A stretch of DNA of 64,000 nucleotides from Aralia elata (GCA_034770075.1 JAVJAP010000137.1:72501-136500); one strand, 5' to 3'; positions 11,990 to 24,482 are shown, counted from the stretch's first letter. Numbers and translations: made by a program. Notes: generated from the letters alone by a model not told the origin.

Positions 11990-13157
11990 ATTTACCGAAA
12001 GTGTAAATTGTTGTTGCCTATCTGTGCAAAAGAAGCCAGAATGCTGATTAGCAACATATAAGCAGTTATTGGAAAAAAGAAATGTCATTTTATAGAAAGT
12101 GATATTTGTGGTTTAGTGTAAAGTTGAATTTGTATCATTAGCCACAATAGAAAATATATGGTAGTGGTAACTTCCTTTTATTTATTAATGCAATGTATGA
12201 TTTTTTTATTTTTATTTTTTATTTTTTATATGGATATGAAATTTCTACTTCTTTCAGTTTAGTCTTGTTAATACTTATGTTCCATGGTTTCTGTTTAAGA
12301 CATGCCAAGGAGAGCTCCCTTTCAAAATTAACATGTCAAATTCAATTATACTCTCTTGTCTCCCATTTTTTTAATGTTAATAACTTAATATGACACGTTT
12401 AATTTTTGAAAATAATAAAGTTTGTAGTTCGCAGTACTTTTTAAATACTTCAAAATTGTCTTAATTGTATTATCTAAAATTAAATGAATTTATATTCATT
12501 TTTTATTTTTGAGGTTGAAATATCTTGAATTGATTTTAAATTTAATATTGATCTTATAATTTGAAATGTAATGAATATTGAAATTATAATTCTTTTTTAG
12601 TGATTATGTTAAATTAAATTCAACTGTTAAAATGGATTTCCATTTTGGGATAAAAGAACAGTAATTACTCCAAACTGAAGAGGCGTTTCAGCCGTTAGGC
12701 TGTTATTCTGGTATTTTTTTATTTTTTTATTTATTTCATTTTATAATTGAGAAAGTGTAACCATTATTTCACACTTTTTATAACAAAACTCATAAAGGAG
12801 AGTCAAGAGATTGTGACTGACATTTGCTATAAAAAAAAGATGGTCACATCCGCAATAAGGGAGAGTGCAAAGACATGTTATATGGGAGCCGCCTTGTAAC
12901 ATGTGAACACAAAGTTCTTCAACAAAAAACGTGACTTTGACTTGGGTCAAACAGCTTTGCCAATTGTAATATGTTATCATGATGGTATTGTTGGAAAAGA
13001 TATAAATTTTGAAATATAACAATCAACCTTGTAGTAAATATGACACTTTTTATGAAATGGTAAATTTATCTTTAGTGCCAATGACTATATTTGTTACACC
13101 ATACACGGAAAACGTAGGCAAATCTATAAATTATGTGCAAGAAGGTTATACTACATA
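11990..13157. other. Intergenic after pectin acetylesterase
   Basis: AT-rich, no supported gene. Frames at 12193-12393 and 13022-12741 have no family features. Confidence 0.5.
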
Positions 13158-13415
13158 CTCTCTCCGTCCCAAATTAATTGCTTTTTTAGAACTTTTTAAA
13201 GTCAAATTGACTATTTTTAAAATTAATAATTAAGCATATATAAATATATTTCTAAAATTATAAAAATTGAAATTAGTAATAAATTGTATATACTTTCTTT
13301 TGGTTATAATATCTTTACCTATATGTTAGTAAAAATAGTAAAAAGATTAGTTTTAAAAATAGTCAATTTGACTTTAAAAAATCCTAGAAATACAATTAAT
13401 TTGGGACAGAGGGAA
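13158..13415. mobile_element. Stowaway MITE, second copy
   Basis: CTCTCTCCGTCCC at the left and GGGACAGAGGGAA at the right, each next to TA. The interior is homologous to the element at 2131-2374 read in the opposite orientation. Non-coding. Confidence 0.88.
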
Positions 13416-13523
13416 TAATAAATAAATATATAAATTGTTGGATAAGAGATGTTCTTCGAACAAGAATGACTAACATCTACAACTTGTATTGGATTAATCT
13501 AATATCTTCAAAGATGATACATG

Positions 13524-13869
13524 CAGGGGCAGATCCAAGATCTGTTTTCAGTAAGGATAGATTTTTTGGGCTGAACCCAGCTTGTAACAAGTTAAAAATT
13601 TGACTTCAACCTACTTTGCTAAGAGAAGAGATAGAGGAGAAAGACAGAGAAAACAATCCTTCCAACCGCAAAGCGTGAGTTTGAATATGTGTTTAGTTTT
13701 TTTTAGATTAATAGTAATTTAAAGTTTTTTTGCCTCTAAGTTTAATTTTTCATAAATATGCCCTTTTAAGTTTATTAAGTTTTATTTTTGCCCTTATCCC
13801 TATACTTATATAAAAAAAAAATTCAGTATAGACACTGCCTATTCTGTCATGTGAATAGATCTATCCTTG
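13524..13869. mobile_element. hAT-like MITE in duplication unit 1
   Basis: Left end CAGGGGCAGATCCAAG, right end GATCTATCCTTG, imperfect inverted termini. The flanks GATACATG and CGTACACG are similar 8-mers and may be a decayed target duplication. It is a copy of 17658-17946. Confidence 0.55.
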
Positions 13870-15093
13870 CGTACACGTGTGGTGATGCATGCTTCCTTAA
13901 TAACATTTGAGTAATGCTATAGGTACAAATTATATACAAAAAATTGTACACAAACACTATAAAAAAGAGAGAATAAGAATGGGAACCTACTATAGGATAT
14001 TTTACACATTTCTATTGATAAACAATACATGGGTCTTACTTTTTGTGCACAATTTTTTGTGTACAGTTTATGCACATGGTATTATTCATAATATTTGAAG
14101 TCATGTTATACATTGCGCAAGTTTTCAACAGAATTATGAAGGTGACGTATGTGCATACATGAGATAAATAAGAATTAAGAAGGGTCATACTTTAATTTAT
14201 TTTATCTTATCGCATACACTTTCACGTTAGTTGCAATCCAACTTCGTCAAACATTTGTCGACATGTATATAATTTTCCTAACGTTTATATACTTGCATGC
14301 CCACACCCACATAAACAAATTGGTCTAGTATTCCTAAAAGACTAGAAGGAAATTTTATGGTTTAAGTATATGAAAAAGGGAACTAATATTTTCACATGTG
14401 TTTTTGATATTTTCATATGATTTTTTTTTTCCGCATGAGTATAAAGTGAGTCTTACCTTTATGTGAGAGAGAATCATATAAAAATATAAAAAATATATGT
14501 AGAAATAGTGTTTCCCTTTAGAAATTGAGAACAACATTTAGTTCCACCACTAGATTCTTTATTTTTAAGCCACAAAAACCCCCGCTATGCTCAAGGGAGA
14601 CCTCAACTGCTTTATATCCTTACTGTGCCAAAAGGGCTACATAAGGATACATGTTAAGTTCAAACACACTAGCTAATATCCTGCTTTATGCACAATTTAC
14701 TCTTCTTAAAACTCTAACTTTCAAGTTTCAGTCAGTTTCGGTCTAAAAGAACCTACAGGCATGGCAAATACACTCACGTAATAAAATGGTTAGTATTTTT
14801 AGATTATGGCAGTTCAACAATGAATATAAAATAAACTGTATAAGATTTGATATCCATATAAAGTCTTATAATCGTCATTTGCTATGATTTAACTCTCGTA
14901 CTAGTTTTTACTTAGCACACATTATATATATAAAAATTGCAAGTTTATTATGGGGAGATAATTTAAAAATGAGAGAAAAATTAGGAGATAAAAAAATTGC
15001 AATATTTTTTTAAACTATTAAGTGTTACACAGTTTCAAGAAAGGTAGTTGTTTTTTTTTCTCTCTCCTTTTATAAAATAGATAATATATATGA
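13870..15093. repeat. Inner tandem copy A
   Basis: About 1.22 kb repeated directly next to copy B and again as C in unit 2. Shared landmarks are GTGATGCATGCTTCCTTAAT at the start, a GC-richer block around 14570-14700, and AAGAAAGGTAGTTG near the end. No family recognised. Confidence 0.8.
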
Positions 15094-16595
15094 GTACACA
15101 TGTGGTGATGCATGCTTCCTTAATAACATTTGAGTAATGCTATAGGTACAAATTATATACAAAAAATTGTACACAAACACTATAAAAAAGAGAGAATAAG
15201 AATGAGAACCTACTATTGGATATTTTACACATTTCTATTGATAAACAATACATGAGTCTTACCTTTTGTGCACAACTTTTTGTGTACAATTTATGCACAT
15301 AGTATTATTCATAACGTTTAAAGTCCTGTTATAATTGTTCAAATTTTCAGCAGAATTATGATTGTGACGTATGTGCGTATATGAGATAGATAAGAATTAA
15401 GAAGGGTCATACTTTAATTTATCTTATCTTATCGCATACACTTTCACGTTGGTTGCAATCCAACTTCGTTAAACATTTGTCGACATGTATATAATTTTCT
15501 TAACGTTTATATACTTGCATGCCCACACCCACATAAACAAATTGGTCTAGTATTCCGAAAAGACTAGAAGGAAATTTTATGGTTCAAGTATATGAAAAAG
15601 GGAACTAATATTTTTGCATGTGTTTTTGATATTTTCATATGATTTTTTTTTGCATGAACATAAAGTGAGTCTTACCATCATGTGAGAGAGAATCATATAG
15701 AAATGAGTCATTCTACAGCGACATTGTTTGTTGACATTGTCTAGCGACATTTTTTTTTTTTTTGGTTTTTTTTTGTTATGACTCCCAAATAATTTATATG
15801 ATTTATTGGTACAATTTTTTTTTAAAAAAAACAGTGATTTAGGTGTGATTTGGATACATATACTGTTTTGTATATGTATCCAAGTCGCACCTAAATCACT
15901 GTTTTTTTTTTAAAAAAATTTGTACCAATAAATCATATAGATTATTTGGGAGTCATAACAAAAAAAAAACCAAAAAAAAAAAAAATGTCGCTAGAATGTC
16001 AACAAAAAAATGTCGCCCTAGAATTTTCCCTTTGAAAATTGAGAACAACATTTAGTTCCACCACTAGATCCTTTATTTTTAGGCCACGAAAACCCCCGCT
16101 ATGCTCAAGGGAGACCTCAACTGCTTTATATCCTTACTGTGCCAAAAGGGCTACATAAGGATACATGTTAAGTTCAAACACACAAGCTAATATCCTGCTT
16201 TATGCACAATTTACTCTTCTTAAAACTCTCACTTTCAAGTTTCAGTCAGTTTCGGTCTAAAAGAACCTACAGGCATGGCAAATACACTCACGTAATAAAA
16301 TGGTTAGTATTTTTATATTATGGCAGTTCAACAATGAATATAAAATGAACCGTATAAAATTTGATATCCATATAAAGTCTTATAACCGTTATTTGCTATG
16401 AATTAACTCTCGTACTAGTTTTTACTTAACACACATTATATATATAAAAAACTGCAAGTTTATTATGGGGGAGATAATTTAAAAATGAGAGAAAAATTAG
16501 GAGATAAAAAAATTGCAATATTTTTTTAAACTATCAAGTGTTACACAGTTTCAAGAAAGGTAGTTGTTTTTTTTTCTCTCTCCTTTTGTAGAATA
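15094..16595. repeat. Inner tandem copy B with insertion
   Basis: Same sequence as copy A but about 280 bases longer, because a foldback element is present at 15711-16024. Confidence 0.8.
15711..16024. mobile_element. Foldback element, about 314 bp, nearly perfect palindrome
   Basis: The two halves are inverse copies meeting near 15868 (ACATATACTGTTTTGTATATG). The ends carry repeated words GCGACATT and TTGACATT in both arms (for example CTAGCGACAT at 15741 and its complement near 15986). Copies A and C lack it, so it is an insertion after the duplication. No ORF; superfamily unassigned, MULE-like or other foldback. Confidence 0.8.
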
Positions 16596-16596
16596 G

Positions 16597-16634
<38 letters not shown>
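16597..16634. repeat. TA microsatellite at the deletion joint of unit 1
   Basis: A TA run directly followed by sequence that in unit 2 lies about 750 bases further on. Confidence 0.85.
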
Positions 16635-16637
<3 letters not shown>

Positions 16638-17657
16638 GGGCTTCCAGGAATTATATCTTTATTACTTCAGCCCAATCTTCTATCTTTTAGTCCTACTGCT
16701 ATTAATAAAGCGGCTTTCTTGGGTGATTATGTCATTGGAGTAATTGGGTCACAACATTTTTTCCCTCTTTTTCTTCTTTACAAATTTAGTTATATTATTA
16801 TTTTATTATTTTTAATATAAAACTTAAATATCTTATTATTTAGTCTTTCAAATTTTAGAAAATTTTAATTTTATTCTTATATAATTTACACATGCAATAC
16901 GTACGACTTATGGTGTTAGTTAATTAATAATCGGATTTGGAACAAAATGTAAATACATACCATCCCACCCTATCCACAAAAAAAGTCCTGTAAAATTTAT
17001 AGTTAAAAATATATTATTATTTTATGTTTTACTATTAAATTAATAAATTTGTAGCACTCTTATCTTATGCGGTAGAAACATAAACGGCCAGGAGAGGTTG
17101 TAGGGCCTGGAGAGACCCTAACTAGCTATCGTGAATTTTTTGAAATTTTTTATAAGCCTATAAATTTTTGATATTTTTAGTTAGGCCCTCCAAGATATAC
17201 AGAAAAAATAAAATATACATAATATTTTTTAACAAAAATATAAGAAAGTACTCCCTCTATTCTCAAGAATTATTTTATTTTTTAAATTATAATAATAATA
17301 TCAAATTTTATAATCTCTTTTTACTCCACTCTGTATATTTTAAAAGGTTCATATATATTGAAATACCAAAAAATCTTATTTTAACTAAAATTTATAAAAT
17401 TATCTATAAAATTTAGATAATAAATTTTGTCCCCAAATCACACTAAACTAACCATTCATAACTTTACGGTATTATCTCCCGACAACCCCGAAGAAAACTC
17501 CCGGCTTGGTCCGTAAGGTAAACTATTGAGAAGTCATGGTCATTGGACTTATCACATAATAATACAGGAGAATAATTCTAGTGGAGCCGCACCGCCAATA
17601 TTTTCTAATCCAGTCTAATAAGGCGGATTAATCTAATATCTTCAAAAATGGTACATA

Positions 17658-17946
17658 TAGGGGAGGATTCAAGATCTATTTTTAGTAGGGGTGAATTTTT
17701 TTGAGCTGAAGACTGAAATAAATGGTTGAAACTTAGCGAGTTAGAGAGCGTGAGTTTAAATATGTATTTAGTTTTTTTTAGATTAGTGGTAATTTAAGGG
17801 TTTTTTTACCCCTATAAGTTTAACTTTTTTTTAAATCTGTCGCTTTAAGTTTATCAAGTTTTATTTTTGCCCATGTCCTTATACCGATATAAAAAAAATC
17901 CAGCATAGACACTGTCTATTCTGTCCTGTGAACAAATCCGCCCCTG
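17658..17946. mobile_element. hAT-like MITE in duplication unit 2
   Basis: Right end ATCCGCCCCTG and left end (T)AGGGGAGGATTC, the counterpart of 13524-13869. It is flanked by GGTACATA and CGTACACG, which may be a decayed 8-bp target duplication. Confidence 0.55.
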
Positions 17947-18940
17947 CGTACACGTGTGGCGATGCATGCTTCCTTAATAACATTTGAGTAATGCTATAGG
18001 TACAAATTATATACAAAAAATTATGCACAAACACTATAAAAAAGAGAGAGAATAAGAATGGAGACCTACTATTCGATATTTTACACAATTCTATTGATAA
18101 ATAATACATGGGTCATACTTTTTGTGCACAATTTTTTGTGTACAGTTTATGTACATAGTATTATTCATAATGTTTAGAGTCCTGTTATATATTGAGAAAA
18201 TTTTCAGCTGAATTATGATTGCGATATATATGCATACATGAAATATGCAATTCAATTTCATCAAATGTTTGTCGACATATATATCATTTTCTTAACGTTT
18301 ATATACTTGCATCCTATTTTTCTGGAATCAGTGACGGCCTAAAAAAAAATCAAGAGGCCATTTATGGTTCAAGTACATGGGAAATTGAGAACAACATTTA
18401 GTTCCACCACTAGATCCTTTATTTTTAAAGCCGCAAAACCCCCCACTATGCTCAAGGGAGACCTCAACTGCTTTATATCCTTACTGTGCCAAAAGGGCTA
18501 CATAAGGATACATGTTAAGTTCAAACACACAAGCTAATTTCCTGATTTATGCACAATTTACTTTTCTTAAAACTCTCACTTTCAAGTTCAGTCAGTTTCA
18601 GTCTAAACGAACCTAGAGGCATGGCAAATACACACTCACGTAATAAAAGAGTTAGTATTTTTAGATTGTGAGTGTTGAACATGAACTATATAAGATTTGA
18701 TATCCATATAAGTTCTTATAACTGTCATTTGTTATAAATTAACTCTCATACTAGTTCTTATTTAGCACACACTGTATATGTGCGTGCAAGTAAAAAATTA
18801 CAAGTTTATTATGGGGAGATAATTTAAAAATGAGAGAAAAATTAGAAGATAAAAAAACTACTATATATTTTTAAAACTATAAGTGTTACGCAATTTCAAG
18901 AAAGGTAATTGTTTTTTTTTCCTTTATAAAATAGATAAAC
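17946..18940. repeat. Copy C of the inner repeat
   Basis: Third copy of the A/B segment, more diverged and with a deletion of about 200 bases around 18240-18380 relative to A. Confidence 0.75.
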
Positions 18941-18988
18941 AATATATACATATATATATATATATATATACACATATATGAGCTATAT

Positions 18989-19127
18989 GTATATACACAG
19001 CTGTGTAGTACACAGTCGCCTATGGCGATGATTTTTTTGGTCTATGCCACTATTTTTTTGAATCGTCGCCATAGTACAAAAAAACCGTCGCTATAGGCGA
19101 CTGTGTACTACCCAGCTGTGTATATAC
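18989..19127. mobile_element. 139-bp palindrome between TA repeats (Micron-like foldback)
   Basis: Left arm GTATATACACAGCTGTGTAG continues into CACAGTCGCC. The right arm ending at 19127 is its inverse with few mismatches. TA runs lie at about 18950-18970 and 19138-19164. No coding capacity. Confidence 0.75.
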
Positions 19128-19136
19128 ATTTTTTCC

Positions 19137-19164
<28 letters not shown>

Positions 19165-19167
<3 letters not shown>

Positions 19168-19576
19168 GGGTAATGCTAGAGATCTCATAAAGTGTGTCAA
19201 ACGATATGTCACAATAATATTATTGGTTGTGTATATCTTATGTGATTGACTATGCTATAAATTATCATTAAAATATTCAATATCATATTATTTAAGATAT
19301 AATAATTTGAGACTCCTAATATTAAGTCATAATAATATATTGAGCTTTAGTAGACGAATACCAGAGTTGCCTTTTAAAATTTGTAGATATGAAAACGTGA
19401 GAGAAATGAAAGAAGGTAGAAGACGGACAAAGGGGGAAGGCCCGCGTTACTAATAAGACTATCTTATCTTCTGCATCTTTATTTGTTTGTTTGTTGATAC
19501 CAACCCCCTTCACTAAGCTTTTTGATGCTTTGATGCAGTGGCCAAGAGTATAAGGGAGGGCTAGTAAAACTTTTAT
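19165..19576. other. Unit-2-specific spacer, no gene seen
   Basis: AT-rich DNA between the hairpin element and the rDNA fragment, absent from unit 1. No family recognised. Confidence 0.5.
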
Positions 19577-19711
19577 CGAGATTACGGATTCATTTTGTCG
19601 ACTTCTTTTGCTTACATTATTCCATCGATTAAAGATTATTCACCTTAAAGACCTGATACGGTTATGAGTACGATCGGACGTGGAAAGCACTCGGTCCTCC
19701 GAATCTTTTGC
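19577..19711 (-). pseudogene. Decayed fragment of 25S ribosomal RNA gene
   Basis: Read on the minus strand, this is recognisable 25S/26S rDNA. On the plus strand, words such as CACTCGGTCCTCCG, CGGTTATGAGTACGA and TTCACCTT..GACCTGAT follow the order of the known complement. Most differences I notice from memory are C to T or G to A, as expected of methylated decay. The fragment is about 135 bases and cannot give a functional rRNA. It also explains the front part of the 91-aa open frame at 19664-19939. An alignment to a plant 25S gene would settle its limits. Confidence 0.8.
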
Positions 19712-20748
19712 ATCTTTATTTGTTACCCTATCTTAATTTGGATTGGGTTGACAATAATTGGATTTCCAAGAATTATATCTTTATTACTTCAGCCCAATCT
19801 TCTATCTTTTAGTCTTATTGCTATTAATAAAGCGGCTTTCTTGGATGATGATGATGTCATTGGAGTAATTGAGTCACAACATTTTTTCCCTCTTTTGTTC
19901 CTTACAAATTTAATTATATTATTATTTTATTATTTTTAATTTAAAGCTTAAATATCTTGTTATTTAATCTTTCAAATTTTACAAAATTTTATTTTATTCC
20001 TATATAATTTATACACGTAATGTGTGTGCTTTCGGGTGTTAGTTAATTAATAATCTGATTTGGAACAAAATGTAAATACACCCCACCCCACCCACAAAAA
20101 AAGTCTTGTAAAATTTATAGTTAAAAATATATTATTATTTTATATTTTACTATTAAATTAATAAATTGTTAGTAAATATTTTGTCACAGCACTCGCGGTC
20201 GAAACATAAACGGTCAGGAGAGGCTGTAGGACCTGGAGAGGCCCTAACTAGCTACCATGAATTTTTTGAAAATTTTTATAAGCCTATAAAATCTTGATAT
20301 TTTTAGTCGGGCCCTCAAAGATATACGGAAAAAATAAAACATACATAATATTTTTTGAATAAAAATATAAGAAAGTACTCCCTCAATTCTCAAGAATTAT
20401 TTTATTTTTTAAATTATAATAAGAATATCAAATTTTATAATTTTTTTTACTCCACTTTGTATACAATAAAAGGTTCCTATATATTGTAATACCAAAATTT
20501 TTTATTTTAACTAAAAATTATAAAATTATTTATAAAATTTAGATAATAAATTTTGTCCTCAAATCACACTAAACTATTCAAAACTTTACGGCATTATGTC
20601 ACAACAACCCTAAAGAAAACTCCCGGCTTGGTCCGTAAGGTAAACTATTGAGAAGTCATGGTCATTTGACTCATCACATAAGAATACACGAGAATAATCC
20701 TAGTGGAGCCGCACCGCCAATATTTTCTAATCCAGTCTAATAAGGCGG

Positions 20749-21006
20749 CTCTAGCTGGCTATATGTTCTTGTTTTATCATCAGTTTGTATTTGGACAAAT
20801 TTTATTTTTCAATTATGCTAATCATGGATTGTCTTCACTTAATAATATCTCCCCCTCCACGTCGATATTAAGTTCTCGTTGATTAAATTATTTATTTAAT
20901 TAAATCAAAAATCACAAGAAATGATTATTACAAGATTTGAGAATATCTTTATGACGGGGTGAGGAATTATTGAGAAGACTTTTATTTCTTTAATTTTCGT
21001 CTATTT

Positions 21007-21050
<44 letters not shown>

Positions 21051-21500
21051 CTATTACGTGAATGTGTTAGTATCTGTATTAGTATGTGACATCAGATGTG
21101 GCATAAATTTATATTAGTGCAAAATATACGCAACAATAATGTAACTTTTATATTTCTATTTTCTTTACCCAATTTTTTCGAATAAATTAATTAGTTATGT
21201 TTATCATATATATCAAATATTAGCCTTTTGTCGCACAAATTTACTATTCCTGCATGTTTGGCATTTTTCTCATGATTCTTTTTTCAATCTTTTGATATTA
21301 TTTTTCTTTGTTTTCTTTACCTTTTTGTGATTATTAGAAAATTTTGCATCTTGATTTGTTTGGTTATGCAAAGAACAAAAGAAGGCAAAGCCTCTCTTTT
21401 TAACATAGTTTTAACAAATAATGGTAGAATGGAAATATATAGGGGGCAGGAAATTGTCGGTTGGAGCGGCTAAATTGAATTTTAAATAAAATGAAATAAA
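20749..21500. other. Intergenic with a TA microsatellite
   Basis: A (TA)n run lies at about 21010-21048. No gene supported. Confidence 0.55.
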
Positions 21501-21780
21501 ACATAAACAAATAGTCCCCTCCCTTTCCCCCAATTAATTGACATTTAGGTAAATTATGTAAGCTGATGATGTCTTAACCTAGTTGTTAAGACTAAAGTAC
21601 TGTGACCTTTAGGTTTCAGGTTCGATTATCACTTAGTTGGATTTATTTCTTCTATTATGAGAAACTTGTGTTATAAAATAAAATAAAATAAAATAAAACA
21701 TAAACAAATAGTTCCCTCCCTTTTCCCTATTAATTGACATTTAGATAAGTCATGTAAGTCGATAGTTTTAAGTTTTAAAT
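21501..21780. repeat. Tandem duplication, 197-bp period, with a SINE inside
   Basis: ACATAAACAAATAG starts both 21501 and 21698, and about 70 bases after each start are alike. The SINE-like sequence lies between them. Confidence 0.75.
21563..21675 (+). mobile_element. tRNA-derived SINE-like element
   Basis: A-box-like CCTAGTTGTTAAGAC, B-box-like GGTTCGATTATC about 45 bases later, and an (AAAAT)n tail. A related, more decayed piece starts near 29465 and shares TTAAGA.TAAAGTACT. No clear target duplication apart from the surrounding tandem repeat. Confidence 0.6.
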
Positions 21781-22359
21781 TAAATTTTTATGATCTTAAA
21801 ACCTAGACATGTGAAAATCAGCTGCATTTTACTCAGGTCTAAGAATGAATCTTAAAAGTCGCTTAATGCGGCGTATGAATGTTAATTTTGTTCTATAGGA
21901 TGAGGGATATTCATCAACATTTTGGTTTTAGATCAATTAAGAGGACTTGAGAACTAAAATTCCCACGCACCAATCATAAAACAGCAAAGTGCATACACCT
22001 AATTTGTGCATATATAGAAATAATTGGAGGGATATGGACCAGCTTGGAGGGCTTTTGTACTATGTATAATGTATTGTTGGGATAAGGCTTTCGTTAGTGC
22101 ATTTAGTTGTTTTTCACGTTTGGTCTTTTAATTAAAATGTTTACATATTTCTGTCTTCAAATTATATATATATTTCAATTTAGCCTCCATATATAGCAAA
22201 GTTACACGTTTAGTCCCCAAAATAGTTGTTTTCAGGTTTGGTTTTCAATTTTCCTCTCTCTCTCTTTTTTTTTTTTAATTTTCTTTATAATAATGTTTAG
22301 TACCCTAAAAATTACTCTGTTTTTGTAAGGTTGATTGAGATTGCAGAAATTATAAATTC
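21781..22359. other. Intergenic, no gene seen
   Basis: AT-rich. It includes TTTAGTCCCCAAAA-type sequence common in plant repeats. Confidence 0.5.
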
Positions 22360-22805
22360 TAAGGATGAAATACGCGAAAAAATAGTTAACAGATCAAATG
22401 TAAAAAAAGAAAAAAAAACTATAATTTGGAGACTAGCGAAAAAGTTACCCCTATATTGTGTTTTTTTTTAGATTGACAATTTTTTTTATTTTATTAAAAC
22501 AATAAAATTCTGAGATAGTACGAGTCATTCCGAAATTGCACTTGTTCTTCTTCGGCAACAGAATGCAGGATCCAGTAACACTGGAACGTATAAAGTAAAT
22601 TTCTTGTTTTATAAGAGTTTTGAGGTACAAGAGAATTTGGGTGTAGTTCAGAGCTAAAATACCAGTGTTTCATGCATGCACATCATCTTGTACTGTTTTA
22701 TCTAAAATTTTATATCTACGATTACAATGCCATGCATTGGCAATATTTTTTTTTATCTTAATTTATGACCATTTGATATTTTAAAATTGGATACTATTTA
22801 CTAGT
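22360..22805 (+). repeat. Direct repeat R1, first copy
   Basis: Matches 26405-26982 in the same orientation (for example GCAGGATCCAGTAACACTG and CTGAGATAGTACGAGTC). It is shorter because about 150 bases present in the second copy (26527-26675) are missing here. Non-coding. Confidence 0.85.
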
Positions 22806-22825
22806 TTTTTCATTTTAAATTATAT

Positions 22826-23445
22826 AATTATTGACAAAATTTGTCAGTTTAGTGACACAATAAAATTTATTATAAAAAATTGTGTCGTTAAAAGTGTTAT
22901 TAAAAATAATATTTATATCGTTGAATCTGTATCAAGGAATAGGAAAGGTATCCTCGTCCATATATCTAACTCACTTCATATCCAGAATTTCAATGATTGA
23001 GGTTTTCTTTTCATATTTTCCTCTTTCATGTATAAATTTGTCGGATATCTAAATGACTACTAGTACTCATGCTAAGAGTACTGAAAAGGCACTAGGGGAG
23101 GGTCCTCTATCAAAATAGTGCTATGGCACCTTTTATAGTGAAGAGGATCATGAATGTGAAATGACGATATCGCTCTGTCACATGCCTATTGAATTATATT
23201 GGTTCATCGATCACGAACCAAAAAAATAGTAGGGATTGTACGTATCGATACAATGGACCAAGATTGAATTCGTCCCTTATAAGAAATTGTAGAGCCAAAA
23301 AAGAGAATAAATTTAGGCAGTTAATATTGTGAAAGTAAAAATGATAGTATCAAAATAACTATATATTTAGTAACATATTTATTACCATTCTAACGATACT
23401 TAAAATTCTAAGCGACAACTATTACTTTGAGAACTATTATTTTGC
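22826..23445 (+). repeat. Direct repeat R2, first copy
   Basis: Matches about 32610-33225 in the same orientation. A block from 23070 to 23260 is nearly identical to 32870-33058. Non-coding, with frequent stops. Confidence 0.85.
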
Positions 23446-23914
23446 CATGGCATTGGTGTGACAAGCTAATTTGGTGCGGAGACCAAGCAAAGAAACAAGA
23501 GGAAAATTAACAGAATGTTGGGCGCAGCTGTGCCGGGTTGTAGACTCAAGTACTTATGCGCTATAGTCGAGCGCAATAGCGTTGATGCTTGCACGGGTGC
23601 GTGAGCGGGTGCGTGGCTAAGCTTTACTGGAGGATTTTATTGGCTAATTACATTCCAATTAAGAAAGGACACTTACTAATAGAGACCAATGGAGTTACAA
23701 AGTCTACAAGGCTGAAGAATTTTATAAATACATCAAATCAGGGTTTTAGAGAGTGAGAGATCAAATATACACATTAGATACTTTTATAGATTGAGAGTTT
23801 TCATTATGAGCATGTCAGACTAGGTTCTTTATTTCAGTTCTCAGGGATGTTGAACCTTATTTACGGTTGATGGTTTAATTAAGTTAACATTATTTATTCC
23901 TTCTTATATGAAAC
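23446..23914 (+). other. Possible LTR remnant or unknown repeat
   Basis: Less AT-rich than its surroundings. It contains TTTATAAATACATCAAATC (about 23721) followed by GAGAGTGAGAG, the look of an LTR promoter and leader, but I found no partner LTR. It is interrupted at 23914 by the next element. Confidence 0.35.
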
Positions 23915-24480
23915 TGATGTAGGACAAAAATTGAGAAGAATGCTTGTCCGAAGAGACGACATTAATTCCCGAAAGAAACTAAGTTCCGAAGACAATAATG
24001 CCGAGTTCTTTGGGAAATCGGGACTTTTTATGATCGGCTTCGAGAATAATGATTTCGGCTTCGGACAAAGACATCGTGACTTCGGCTTCGGGAGTTCGGA
24101 TCTTCGGATATGGCGTCATGACTTCGGACGATCGTCGGATTAGATTTGTTTTAATTATTATTAGAATTATTATTATTCTTAGTAAGTAAATCCATTTATG
24201 GTAGTAGAGTTTAATTAGGAAGTGAATTTTTTATGGTAGTAGAAGTTTAATAGAAAGTTAGATATTCTTTCGGATTTGGTTTTCATAATTGTAGGAATTC
24301 TATTATAGATTGGAAAGGAAGACTATTAGCTATAAAAACCCGGCTTGTGGGTTGAAATCAAAGGTTATTTTTGATTGATTAATAAAATTAGAGTTATTTC
24401 TCTTATTTTCTCTGGTGGATTCCAGTTTATGTGTTCTTAGAATTTATGCTGATAAATTCTTATACTTCCGTTCTGCGTCA
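23915..24480 (+). repeat. 5' LTR of the 2.4-kb element
   Basis: TG..CA ends. TATA box TATAAAAA at 24331-24338. The 5' half carries repeated TTCGG words (24040-24140). Confidence 0.88.
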
Positions 24481-24482
24481 AT

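Larger units (their letters stand above)
13491..17624. repeat. Segmental duplication, unit 1
   Basis: Unit 1 of a tandem pair. It starts GGATTAATCTAATATCTTC, as does unit 2 at 17625, and both end in ...CAGTCTAATAAGGCGG. Unit 1 contains an extra inner tandem copy (A 13870-15093, B 15094-16595), a foldback insertion in B and a TA run at 16597-16634. Downstream homology with unit 2 resumes at 16635 (matching 19756). No gene is supported in it. Confidence 0.85.
17625..20748. repeat. Segmental duplication, unit 2
   Basis: Second copy of the block at 13491-17624. It has only one copy of the inner A/B segment (C, 17946-18940) but keeps about 750 bases (about 19000-19750) that unit 1 lacks, including a hairpin element and a 25S rDNA fragment. 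Homology ends at GGCGG, 20748. Confidence 0.85.

Noticed and set aside
17249..17265. CTCCCTC word as a Stowaway end (also near 20378 and 40469)
   Set aside because: No matching inverted partner was found within a few hundred bases.
19664..19939. 91-aa hydrophobic open frame
   Set aside because: Its first part lies in a decayed 25S rDNA fragment and the rest is repeat DNA also found at 16635-16810; no protein family.
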